Of a DNA stretch of 64,000 bases, positions 12,601-21,400 are shown piece after piece. Numbering within the stretch: the stretch's first letter is position 1; every line of letters begins with the position of its first letter. This DNA is from Epinephelus fuscoguttatus (Eukaryota; Chordata; Actinopteri; Perciformes; Serranidae). The position numbers were made by a program, and so were the translations under genes. The notes beneath the pieces are model-generated. The model ran no database searches. It worked only from the letters and a program-made list of their open reading frames with translations, and had not been told where the DNA came from. The DNA lies in assembly GCF_011397635.1 (NCBI RefSeq), contig NC_064757.1, positions 33,207,839-33,271,838 of the forward strand, read 5' to 3'.

Positions 12601-15600
12601 GAGGAGGAATGGAGCATGCGCAGGTAAGATTCTCTGCCCAGTTCCACTTTTTTCAATGCCATATAAGCAAATGTACACAGTCTGTTAACCATCAATTTCC
12701 ATACCACTATGAACCGTGAAACCAGCATACTGCTGCAACCCTAGATGATACATAACATCATTTGTCAGACAGTTTATATTGTAGTCAATATTTTTGCAAC
12801 AATGTGATGAGCTATCTAGATTTTCCACTGTGTTAAATTTTCAGGAACACCTGGTCATGTCATCAAAATACTTTCCCAGTACTAGTTAAAAGTACTATAT
12901 CTCGACAGACTGTAAATTGATATATATATATTACCTATATCAATCACTGTCATTAAAGAAATCCAAAAGGGGAATTATTTATTATGCAGAGTTATAAGTC
13001 ATAACTAAACAATGACATCACCTGATATTTTTGCAACCACCTAAAAATGTAATTGAGTCAGTTAGACAACACCACGAGATAAGTCTGGCTGTATGAGACT
13101 AGGCAGACATACAGTATCTCACATAAGTGAGTACACCCCTCCCATTTTTGGAAATATTTCATTATATCTTGTCATGGGACAACACTATAGAAATGACACT
13201 TTGATATAACTTAAAGTAGTCAGTGTACAGCTTGTATAGTAGTATAGATTTACCTTCGTCTGAAAAGTACTCAAAACACAGCCATCAACATCAAAACAGC
13301 TGGCAACATAAGTGAGTACACCCCACAGTGAACATGTCCAGGCCGGCAGCACTCATGCAGCCCCAAACCATGATGCTGCCGCCACCACTATACTTCACTG
13401 TAGGCAAGGGACAGTTGTCTTGGTGCTCTTCACCAAGTTGCCACACATGCTGAAAGAGCACCAAGACAACTGTCCCTTGCTTACAGTCAAGTATAGTGGT
13501 GGCAGCATCATGGTTTGGGGCTGCATGAGTGCTGCCGGCTCTGGGGAGCTCGGTTCATTTAGGGAAACATCAATTCCAAGCAGAGCATGATCACCCCTCT
13601 TCAGAAACTGAGCTGCAGTGCAGTTTTCCAACATGATAATGACCCAAAACACACCTAGTAGATGACAACTGCCTTGCTGAGGAAGCTGAAGGTGAAGGTG
13701 ATGGACTGGCCAAGTATGTATCCAGCCCTAAACTCACCTGTGCACCTGTGGGGCATCTTCAAGCTGAAGGATGAAGAGGCGCAAGGTGTCTTCACATCCA
13801 TCTGCTCCATGATGTCATCATGGAGGAGTGGGAGAGGATTCCTGAAGCAACCTGTGAGCTCTGGGGAATTCCATGCCCAAAAGATTTAAGGCAGTGCTAG
13901 ATAATAATGGCTGGCACACAAAATATTGACACTTTAGGCACAATTTGGACATGTTCATCGTGGGGTGTACTCACTTATGTTGCCAGCTGTTTAGATGTTG
14001 ATGGCTGTGTTTTGAGTACTTTTCAGACGAAGGTAAATCTATGCTACTATACAAGCTGTACACTGACTACTTTAAGTTATATCAAAGTGTCATTTCTATA
14101 GTGTTGTCCCATGACAAGATATAATAAAATATTTCCAAAAATGGGAGGGGTGTACTCACTTATATGAGATACTGTAAGAATGGAACAATAATTGTTATTT
14201 ACAAGTTGATTCATAAGAAGCTCTGGACGTGAGGACAAGCAGAGCATTGTCAGTGAATTTAGGTTGTAAGATGCACCATCAAAGCTACGTTTTGCAACTT
14301 TTATTAAAATGTTTTTTTTTGTCATAGTTGCTGAAACTGTCATTATATTGTGAAAGCAGTACATGAGACAGAAAGGCTGTGTCCCTTCTCCTGCTGTGTC
14401 TAATGGCGTTTGTTAGAATTCACTATTGCAAACAGAAAACAACCAATCAGAGTCTTTAAAGCAGCTGTCAATTGTGTCAGTCACTGTTCACGTACAGTCA
14501 AACTCTTTAGGCAGGGCTAATCAAATATATATCAAGATATTTTAGTGTACTGTTTAGCTGTAAAAGGGGAAACTTTATGACTTGGCTGCCATGCTGGAAA
14601 TGGTCGATTAAAGTACTACCGGCAATGGCTGGACCACCTTTCATTTTTTTCAGCTCAACAGTACACTTAAGTGTTTCTGAAAATATTTGAGAGAAATAAA
14701 CAATGCAGTAACAGAACTTTGACCTCAAAAGAAGTTTGACATGATAGCTGCGTTAAAGACCCCTCAGCCGTTAGAAATGCTAGAAGGCAAAAGAGTAGGC
14801 TGTATGACAGTGTCAACAAATATAGCATATTTCTTTTAATAAAAGTTACCAACTTAGCTTTAATGAGTGCATGCTAATGTGCTGTGTTTCAGATTCTGTG
14901 CAGAAGATTCCCAAGTGGAACTTCTGGAAGTTTCTGGTGAACCCAGAGGGGAAAGTGGTGCGGTTCTGGCGAGCAGACGAGCCCATGCAGAGCGTTCGAC
15001 AAGAGGTCACAGCGTTGGTGCGAGAAATCATCCTGAAGAAACGGGTGGAGCTATGATGGAGATGGATGCTGGACACATCTGTGTGTGGTGTGTCGGTGTT
15101 TCCTGTGCTTTGACAGCAAGGAATGACTGAACTCTGAGCTGCTGCAGTGAGTGTGGTTGGGTGACGTCTCCAGAAACAAGCAGGATGAGAAGATTCACTT
15201 TGAGTCATTCAAGACGAGTCAGAGTGTGTGTGTGTGTTTGTCTGTCTGTGTGTGTGTGTGTGGGGACCATCCTGTGGTTAACAGCAACAATCATAATGAA
15301 CATTCCTGATAATGACCACTGCTGCAGCTGAAGGATTGTTTAGCCATTGCAGTGTTGGATTTTTACAGATGTACAGTTTGGCTTAGTCTGTATCTTTTAC
15401 CATCTCGTTCGGATGTTTTCATTAAATCGATTTCTTTTGGTGAAGCATTTTTAGCCCATTTTGACTAATTTGAGCCCTTCAAATTGTGAAACATCCGTTC
15501 AACAATAAAATAATTTCATAGTAATTTGATTTAGCGAATGAGTTCAGGATCTTTTGTCCCAATCATGTTTTTAAAATCAAGAAAAATAGAGTTGTTTCAA

Positions 15601-18339
15601 TACCGATAACAGAATCGGAAAGGCCGCCGACACTGCTTAAAAGGCTGGATCGGGTACTGGTGAGTACTAAGCACCGATCCGATGCCACGTAATTTATTCA
15701 TAAATTTTAAAGTAGTTTCACACCCAAATAAAATGACAGTTTTCCCAGATATCAGTTCTTCCTTACAGCTTTAAAACATACACAGTAAGTTACACTGTGT
15801 CGCCACTGGCAACTATTGTTTAGAGTGGTGTAGAAGAACTGACCCTTGGCTAAGTCCTGCCCCTGGATGCAGACTGACCAATCATAACGTAGCATTGGAC
15901 CGGCTCAGACCAGGGTCCGACAACAACACAGCTGTGCTCCATTGACTCTAATGCAATAGTTTCAGATTTCCTTCATTTTCAGGCTGGTTTTGTGGATTTG
16001 GAGCTAAATGTTGTGCCTGGGGCACGTCGTGTGTTAATAATACTCGTTACCTGGAGAGGTTGGAAAAAGATATATGTTTCTTCCCTGTTCCAAAACCAAA
16101 ATCAAACCCTGAAAAGTGTAGGGTTAGCTAGCTAGCTACTGAAGATATAGCCTACTGAATGTATACACATGCTGCTTTTGCTTTTTAATGATTATAACAG
16201 TGAAACAAAGACCGACCCTGCTGTACAGGAACCAGTGAAGGGAAGCAGGGAAACTTTGCTGAAATTCAACCAGCTGTGTCATCACATTGTGAGCAGATGA
16301 ACATTGTTTGACTTCCCCCGGAGATCCCCGACGGTCCGACGGCAGAGGTCCAACTGCAGGTGGTGGCACTGGGGCGAAGCCAAACACTGTTCATCTGCAC
16401 ACACTGCGATGCCACACAGCTGGTTCTATATCAGCGAGGTTTCTCTTTATATTCATTGTCTTATGTGGCGATCAGCAGTGATGTGGTGGTTCACTTTTAC
16501 ACTGTGATCTGTAGCCTATAGTTCGGCTTTAGCTTCTAACTATCTTTGTCTTTTTAACCTGTTGTTGCTGCTGAGTCAGTTTGACATCCTGGATATATCC
16601 TTCAAACACAGACTGGAGACCCCTCTGTCTGCTTCTCTCTGGAATCACTTTCATTTCTCCAAAAATAAGATTTCTGGAAAGTCCCACCAGTAAAAAGGCA
16701 ATATGTACAGAATGCAAGCTAGCTCCAGGGTTTGTATATAGCTGTTAAAATTGTATCTTTTTGAACACAGTGGTATCGGATCAGTACTCGATATTGGCCA
16801 ATATGAAAGTTCAGGTATTGGAAACGGTATCAGGAGGGCAAAAATGGTACTGGAACATCTCTGAGGCAAAATGTTGATAACTAATTTGAGTCTGTATTTG
16901 ATATGAAGTTAATTTGTTAACTTAGGTTCAGGAGCAGGGCCACACCTCAACCACACCTCTGATTGCCTGCCAAGCCTACTTGTACCTGGTCAACCCATCC
17001 TGCTGTTTCTCTCCCATTCCCTTCCCTTCATCCATCATCCTCCACACTTTAACCCAACCCCATCCTTTCCTCTGCTTATCCCTACCCACATTCCTTCATC
17101 CTCTCTTCCCTTTTCCCCTCATCTCTTCTTATCCAGTCTAGTGTATACCTCTCCCATGTCTCATTCTAGGTACCGTCTGGGGGTCTGTAATCAGCTCAGG
17201 TGGAAAAACGCCTGAGACAGAACCCCCCACACTGAGTCTTGCTCTGCCCAATCTGCAGTACATTCTCCCAGACCAGCCTAACCGAAGACATCCCTCTTCC
17301 ATCTTCACCCCTCACTTACATCCTTTCATACAACTAAACCTTTAAACAACAAAGTGTATAGAATGCTGATGCCAACATGCAAGTAGTGCAACACAAATGC
17401 ATTTTGGTGCTAATATTCTATTTTTGATTTTGATATTTGACAGGTAACAACAGTTATTTCAGCGTCTTTGCTCACCTCTCAGTCTGAATATTTTGAAAAT
17501 AAATGAATGATTGCAAAAAAACAGGAGTTCTGAAACCCAACATGCTGTTTCTGGCTTACTGGCGTGGATTTGAATGGACAGTTGGAGGGCAGCAGCAGGT
17601 AAGCTGGCACACACAGAATCCACCAGCTAACAAGACACTGCCTACCAGCCACCCACAATAAGAGAGCTGAAAAACAACCTGTAACACTGGGAGATATTCT
17701 ACATTTTTCAGCCTCTACTTCAGAATAAAGTTCGTCCCCTCCTGTGCAAAGTTTTTAAATATCTCAGAATCCTGTAGTATCTTCTGATTCACCAACATCG
17801 TCTAAATGTGCATGAGTCTGAGCATCCAGGGAATAAATGTATAGCCAAATGTGGCTGTTAAGGTAGCAGAGCAGTGTGAGCTGGCAACAGAACCATCAGC
17901 TAACATTACACTGCCTCCCAACCAGCCACAACTCATCGTCATCGTAAATGCAAATGAATGGATTTGACTGTTAAACTGGTGTTGAGCTGAATATTTTTCA
18001 TTGTGCTGAATGTAACTTAATTTTTCGTCATTCATTCCTCTCCCCGACTTTATTCAACTGCTGACTTTTTATTTAACATGTGAGTCAAGTTACGAGACTG
18101 GAGTCAGCGGGCTGTCTCAGGTCAGTGGGTAGCAGCAGTGAGGAGTGCAGCTGACAGCTGTAAATCAGATAGCACAGCCAGCAGCACGACACTGCCACGC
18201 TGTCACCACCAGCTCAGAGGATGCAGCCAGTACAGTTAGGTACAGATGGTTGTAATGCAGGTTTTCCCTTTATTTCCCCTCTTACCTTGAAGGGGCAGCA
18301 TCTTCTCTTTCCTACAAAGTCTCTCAGCATTCTCCTCAT
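2846..18339 (-). CDS. cdc20b: CDC20B, WD40 anaphase-activator paralog
   Basis: This is a CDC20/FZR-family WD40 protein. Coding exons on the minus strand are 18286-18339, 9231-9453, 8329-8417, 7795-7846, 7596-7712, 6409-6626, 6161-6252, 5713-5941, 3933-4058, 3726-3849 and 2846-2943. They sum to 1422 nt (473 residues) in one frame. The N-terminal third is basic and variable. From about residue 175 a seven-blade propeller runs to the end, with 'NSETGALVG', 'LSWSRDG', 'HMSVVGALSW', 'LQWSPGDDWLASGSTEG', 'MGWCPWQRKMIATGGG' and 'GHSNRVLHLALNPDG'. These align with human CDC20B, which has 'MDWCPWQSGVLAIGGG' and 'HLSVVGALSW'. The product is linked to multiciliated-cell centriole amplification and hosts miR-449. 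The first in-frame ATG (18339) follows an upstream splice acceptor, so the 5' exon is probably non-coding; a longer N-terminus cannot be excluded. gpx8 lies inside the 18.3-9.5 kb intron on the other strand. Confidence 0.9.
4320..4535. repeat. Dispersed teleost repeat inside cdc20b intron
   Basis: The block contains repeated 'ggttagggcaagaa' and 'gtaagccagtcagaggcagagt'-type words that I recall from many fish intergenic regions. It is non-coding, and its class is not determined here. Confidence 0.4.
4565..4900. repeat. Dispersed 'gcatgctaac' repeat
   Basis: The words 'attagcatgctaacaagct', 'atcagcatgttaat' and 'gagcatgttagcac' form a longer copy of the family also present at 375-545. It lies in a cdc20b intron. 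Confidence 0.5.
5205..5500 (+). repeat. tRNA-derived SINE, degenerate copy
   Basis: On the plus strand this reads as the SINE body: 'cttcctcccacagg', 'acatgcaggtta', 'cctgtgatagtctggcaacc', and a tail 'aaaatggatggatgaatg'. It is more diverged than the copy at 58365-58727, so it is older. Confidence 0.7.
5512..5640. repeat. Dispersed repeat fragment (decayed)
   Basis: The words 'gtgacatcacccattggtttgtg' split around 'gccatcttggatttttgg' recur widely in fish DNA from memory. The fragment is not coding and lies in a cdc20b intron. Confidence 0.35.
6646..6696. repeat. (GA)n microsatellite
   Basis: About 25 nearly uninterrupted GA units lie roughly 20 bp upstream, in transcript sense, of the splice acceptor of cdc20b exon 6409-6626. 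Read on the minus strand it is (TC)n and so serves as, or extends, the polypyrimidine tract of that acceptor. Confidence 0.95.
10197..10851. mobile_element. hAT-type MITE with 8-bp target duplication
   Basis: The ends are inverted repeats, 'caggcgtgtcaaac' on the left and 'gtttgacacccctg' on the right. They are flanked by the 8-bp near-duplication ctccaaat / ctctaaat, the size expected for hAT insertion. The inside has no transposase frame, so it is non-autonomous. It lies in the large cdc20b intron about 150 bp upstream of gpx8. Confidence 0.8.
11002..15056 (+). CDS. gpx8: GPX8, ER membrane glutathione peroxidase-like protein
   Basis: Three coding exons (11002-11208, 11370-11631, 14893-15056) give 210 residues; human GPX8 has 209. 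An N-terminal signal-anchor occupies about residues 18-37 and is followed by a luminal thioredoxin-fold domain. Family landmarks are 'FYSFEAKDAKGR', 'VNVAS', 'LAFPCGQFG', 'YGVTFPFF' and 'PKWNFWKFLVNPEGKV'. GPX8 family members reduce hydroperoxides in the ER lumen and work with PDI and ERO1. The Gln of FPCGQFG and the Trp/Asn of WNF are kept, as is the second cysteine (Cys109). The peroxidatic cysteine position, Cys79 in human, reads Ser80 here (codon AGC at 11400-11402). The C-terminus is KRVEL instead of the human KEDL-type retrieval signal. The whole gene lies in a cdc20b intron on the opposite strand, as in mammals. Confidence 0.93.
12369..12744. mobile_element. MITE with 19-bp terminal inverted repeats
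   Basis: The left end 'ctagggctgcaacagtatg' is nearly the reverse complement of the right end 'catactgctgcaaccctag'. About 375 bp lie between the outer ends with no frame. The end sequence suggests hAT, but no clear 8-bp duplication was found. It sits in gpx8 intron 2. Confidence 0.7.
13112..14174 (+). mobile_element. Tc1/mariner-like transposon with long terminal inverted repeats
   Basis: The element begins 'cagtatctca' and ends 'gagatactg' and is flanked by TA on both sides (13110-13111 and 14175-14176), the Tc1 target duplication. The inverted repeats are about 210-220 bp (13112-13330 and 13960-14174). Between them are decayed plus-strand transposase pieces with the Tc1 words 'GGSIMVWGCMSAAG', 'NDP.HT', 'MDWPSMYPALN' and 'VHLWGIFK', interrupted by frame breaks, so it is not autonomous. 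An inverted copy of part of the transposase segment lies at 13343-13430 against 13454-13538. The element is inserted in gpx8 intron 2. Confidence 0.92.
15504..15509 (+). terminator. Polyadenylation signal of gpx8
   Basis: A canonical AATAAA lies about 450 bp after the gpx8 stop codon, giving a plausible 3' UTR of roughly 470 nt. A GT-rich tract (15218-15262) lies within that UTR. Confidence 0.55.
15588..16862. mobile_element. DNA transposon derivative with a THAP-type finger fragment
   Basis: The terminal inverted repeats are 'agagttgtttcaatacc' and, on the other strand at the right end, 'agagatgttccagtacc'. More inverted similarity extends inward around 'tcggatc/gatccga'. Inside, plus-strand 15990-16130 is open and encodes 'KCCAWGTSC' followed by 'DICFFPVPKPKSNPEKC', the spacing of a THAP zinc finger, before a stop. 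A second foldback lies at 16269-16313 against 16376-16424. No full transposase is present. It lies in the cdc20b intron between gpx8 and the microRNA cluster. Confidence 0.65.
16900..17570. other. Intronic DNA, C/T-rich block, no gene seen
   Basis: Positions 16920-17340 are rich in CCT/TCC runs with no useful frame on either strand. It may be a decayed repeat, but I do not recognise its family. Confidence 0.4.
17580..17655 (-). ncRNA. mir449: miR-449 family hairpin (member 1)
   Basis: On the minus strand the 5' arm (17643 down to 17622) reads 'aggcagtgtcttgttagctgg' less its last base, with seed GGCAGTG. This is close to vertebrate miR-449 (AGGCAGUGUAUUGUUAGCUG). The 3' arm 'gccagcttacctgctgctgcc' is partly complementary (ggcag/ctgcc, gctgg/ccagc), giving a pre-miRNA-like stem with a loop around 17609-17621. 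It has the cdc20b orientation and lies in the cdc20b intron, as miR-449 does in other vertebrates. Confidence 0.85.
17850..17930 (-). ncRNA. mir449: miR-34/449 family hairpin (member 2)
   Basis: On the minus strand the 5' arm (17916 to 17895) begins 'aggcagtgtaatgttagctg', with seed GGCAGTG and a miR-34b-like 'GTAAT' centre. The 3' arm 'cagctcacactgctctgcta' pairs with it (gcagtgt/acactgc, agctg/cagct). The base of the stem is a perfect 8-bp match, tgtggctg with cagccaca, at 17850-17857 and 17923-17930. This is the strongest of the three foldbacks. Confidence 0.87.
18121..18214 (-). ncRNA. mir449: miR-34/449 family hairpin (member 3, divergent)
   Basis: On the minus strand the 5' arm (18197 to 18176) begins 'tggcagtgtcgtgctgctgg', with the family seed GGCAGTG but a centre resembling miR-449c. 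The opposite arm contains 'gtgaggagtgcagctg' in plus-strand terms; CACTGC and GCAC blocks pair with GCAGTG and GTGC of the mature arm. It lies closest to cdc20b exon 18286-18339. The mature identity is less certain than for members 1 and 2. Confidence 0.72.
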
Positions 18340-18719
18340 ATTGTCCTGGTGATGAAAACAAACAGACTTTAGTCAAAGTGATGCTCATAATCATCTAAAA
18401 CAACTTCCTTACAGACTGGAATCTCTGTTTTCAAATGATTATTCAGAAAGTTGGGGATTGTTGTATTAATGTTATGATAAATCACAATAAATAGTTGTAT
18501 TTTGATCAAAATCTAACTGTAAAATAAATTACATTCAGCCACTTATTGCAGTAGGTGTTGTATCAAACAGACACAGCCATGTGTTTAGCGTTTGGTTGCC
18601 TGGAAGCAGCAGCAACAGGTCATATGTGATAAGGAAACACCCAACAGGCTACTTTCAATATTATTATATATGAATTACTCACCTAGTCATTTGAATCACC
18701 ACCTGTTAGTTTCATGTTC

Positions 18720-18990
18720 AGTTTCCATCACTTCTCTTCCCTCTCCGCCGGTCTGAGGACCCGCTCATGCCCGGTGCACCTGTTGTCTGTCTCCCCTGGC
18801 CGGGCTCCGCTCCTAAATACTGTCCCCCGGCGGACGGTGGAGCGGGAAGCACCGTCCTCTGCTCTGCGATTGGCCGGTAGGTTTGAGATTTTTTTTTTTA
18901 AGTTAAGTGTTTTTGTTGAGGGATTCCCTGTTTCCCTCCGCGTCCTGGTTTCTACTGGAAACAAATAACGCATTAAAAAAATGAGCAACG
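18720..18990 (-). promoter_or_regulatory. Probable cdc20b promoter and 5' non-coding exon
   Basis: This GC-rich block lies about 400-650 bp upstream of the first cdc20b ATG and has a CCAAT box on the minus strand ('ccggccaatcg', about 18867-18877). A splice-donor-like 'ctaacag|gtggtg' follows on the minus strand at about 18703. Frames reading through this region do not join exon 18286-18345 in the required phase, so any exon here is untranslated. The assignment is by position and composition. Confidence 0.45.
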
Positions 18991-19099
18991 CGGTAATGTT
19001 GTAAAGGTGGAGGCGGCAACATGTTATCAGTTAATGACCCTGACAAGGACAGACTTTTATTTCTTTAGTGTCCAAACACAATCCATCATTTAACTGTCA

Positions 19100-19560
19100 G
19101 ACTCAGCCTCGTTTGGCTACGGAAAATACTATTTAGATTAAGATTAAGATGATGATTAGACAGCCCTATTGTTAATAGAAAAGACGAAGATGGTATGTGG
19201 CCATTTAAAGCAAGGAATCGTGTTAAAACATTTAAAATAAAATAAGAATCAATATATACGCTTATTTTTCCCCCCCTCAAAACATAATAATGACAACACA
19301 GACACAATAATAAATTGTTCAGGCTGATATTATCATAGTAACAGTGAATCCTATTATTGTTTTTGTTTTGTTTTATTTTTTATTTTTGTCAGATTATTGC
19401 CTACAAGATGTAAACATATAAATAAAGAACATAAATATAGCCCTTCTAGCAGTTACAGGTTCCACAGTTTATCCAAAAATAGGTCGCAACATTAATTTTA
19501 TTTTAATAATGTAATGGTAATGGTAATTATAATTTAATGGTAATGGTAATTATAATATTT
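19100..19560. other. A/T-rich intergenic DNA, no gene seen
   Basis: Low-complexity A/T-rich sequence with short 'taatggtaatggtaatt' runs near 19515-19545 and no coding or RNA signal. Confidence 0.5.
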
Positions 19561-19569
19561 AAATTAATC

Positions 19570-20200
19570 ACTAAACTGGGGAAAAAATAATCTAATAACA
19601 TGAACGATTTTTGAGTGTATGAATGTTTTTTTTTAATATTTTATTTATGGAGAAAAATATTTTAATAAACAACTACATTAAAATTAACATTTAAATAAAA
19701 TGAAAGATTCTATAGTTTATAGCAAAAATATTTTTTTATTTGTAAAGTAAATATTTTAATAACAAACTAAACTGAAACAAATAATAATAATGATAATGTG
19801 AAAGATTTTGGTGTGTGAAAAATATATATTTTAATATTTTATTAAGTATAACATTTTAATAAACAACGACATTGAAATTAAGATTTAAATAAATTGAAAG
19901 AGTCTATGGTTTATGCAAAATATGTTATTTTATTTGTTAAGTAAATATTTAATAAACAACCAAACTGAAACAAACAAACAAAATATACCATGAAATATTT
20001 TGGATTCTATGCAAAATATATATTTCTTAATGTTTTATTTATTAAGTGTAACATTTTATTAAACAACTACATCGAAATTAAGATTCTGTGGTTTATGCAA
20101 AATATGTTATTTGTTAAGTAAAATATTTTAATAAACAACTAAACTGAAATAAAATAATGATAATGACAATTTCATTGTGTACTATTTTGACAATAAAACA
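19570..20200. repeat. A/T-rich tandem repeat, about 195-bp unit, three copies
   Basis: The phrase 'aactacatta/aacgacattg/aactacatcg' starts at 19671, 19865 and 20065. Each is followed by 'aaattaa..tt' and 'tctatagtttat/tctatggtttat/tctgtggtttat', and by 'aaactgaaa' further on. The spacing is therefore 194 and 200 bp. The copies are diverged and A/T-rich throughout. Confidence 0.75.
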
Positions 20201-20249
20201 TTAAATAATATTAACAAAAAAAATAAATAAATATTTTTGGGATAAACTT

Positions 20250-21240
20250 GTAACTGCTCTAACAGTGCAGGAATATGGCCTTCATGTAACTTCTGTTTAA
20301 CAGCCTGGTTTTGCGGGAGGAGGCCGAGTGTCCGCGGGCCATGCCGTTTTGATGATGAGCTGTTCTGGCGCTAAGAGGGCTGAACGGCGCGAGCTGCGCA
20401 CGTTCTCGCCACCTGCCACTTCCATATGCGCTCACACCCGAAGCTCGAGCCTGGAAACTGTGCGACAGGTGCGTGCTCTCAATGACACGCAGCAGCAGAC
20501 ACATGCTGAGTGTGAGCAGCTCCATCAGAGCTCCCTCAGCATGCAGCCATGAGGCCCTGTATTCATATCATAGACTTAAGTTTCTCCACACTCATCAAGA
20601 TACCTATTATATCTTCTGATCTTTGAAAAGCAATGTTTATATTCAATTTGTGATAATTAGTGATCAGTTGAATCCATTAATGAAGGTAAATGTAGGTGTT
20701 CTCCATCTCACATTCACAAAATAACACTCAAACCCCAACTTTGCGCACGAATTGCTTGCTTCACAATATGCGTAATTGCGCAGAAGGCTGACATTAAGTC
20801 CTCACTGTGTTTAAGTTATATTTACCCAGAGGCCTAGTTGCACCACATCAGCATCCCTCCTCTTCAGGAAAAAAGTGAATGATTTTTCTTTTTCCCGCGG
20901 GACTGTGTCTGGTTTGCAGCCTCCCTCCAGGTTTGGCTTTAGTCACCTTAGAAACTCATTGTGTGTGTATTTTCCTTTCCCCTCCCGCATTGTCCCCCGC
21001 AGTTTGGCGGTAGCTTAACCGGTCAAATGTGTCACAACCAGCTTAAACAAAGCTTCGCCCTCTGTGGCCGCTCTCTACGGCGCTGCTGGCCACTGACAAA
21101 CGGATTTGTTTGCAGTAAAAGTGGCTGAAGGCGCGTTTGGGTGTGAAGGTTTGTGCGGTTATTTTAAGGAGCGTCCTGACTGATTTACGTTGGCAGCAGG
21201 AAGTTAAAGTGTTAACTGATCAAATCTGTGGAGCAAGTGG
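20250..21240. other. GC-richer intergenic island, no supported gene
   Basis: Positions 20270-20550 and 20870-21200 are much richer in GC and CpG than the flanking A/T tract and could be regulatory. A minus-strand frame at 20259-20525 opens with a hydrophobic stretch but has no recognisable domain, partner exon or splice context, so no gene is called. Confidence 0.45.
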
Positions 21241-21249
21241 AGTCAGTGG

Positions 21250-21400
21250 AGTTACTCATGTAGGCAACTATTACTTGTTCTTTACTTGAGTATTCCCATT
21301 TTCTGCTACTTTGTCTTCTTCTACGGAAATACTGCAGGCTACTTTTTACTCCATATATCCTGCTTTAATATCAGGTAGCACTTGCTTTGCAGATACAGAT
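21250..21400. repeat. Dispersed teleost repeat fragment
   Basis: 'ttactcatgtaggcaac' through 'ctactttttactccata' resembles a common fish repeat built around 'acttgagtatt..cattt'. Non-coding and small. Confidence 0.4.

Noticed and set aside
18704-18786. Coding first exon for cdc20b at 18786-18704
   Set aside because: ATG-initiated frames here either meet a stop or join the next exon in the wrong phase.
20259-20525. Minus-strand open frame with a hydrophobic N-terminal run, in a GC-rich island
   Set aside because: No recognisable domain, no partner exon and Arg/Ser-rich composition expected from GC-rich non-coding DNA.
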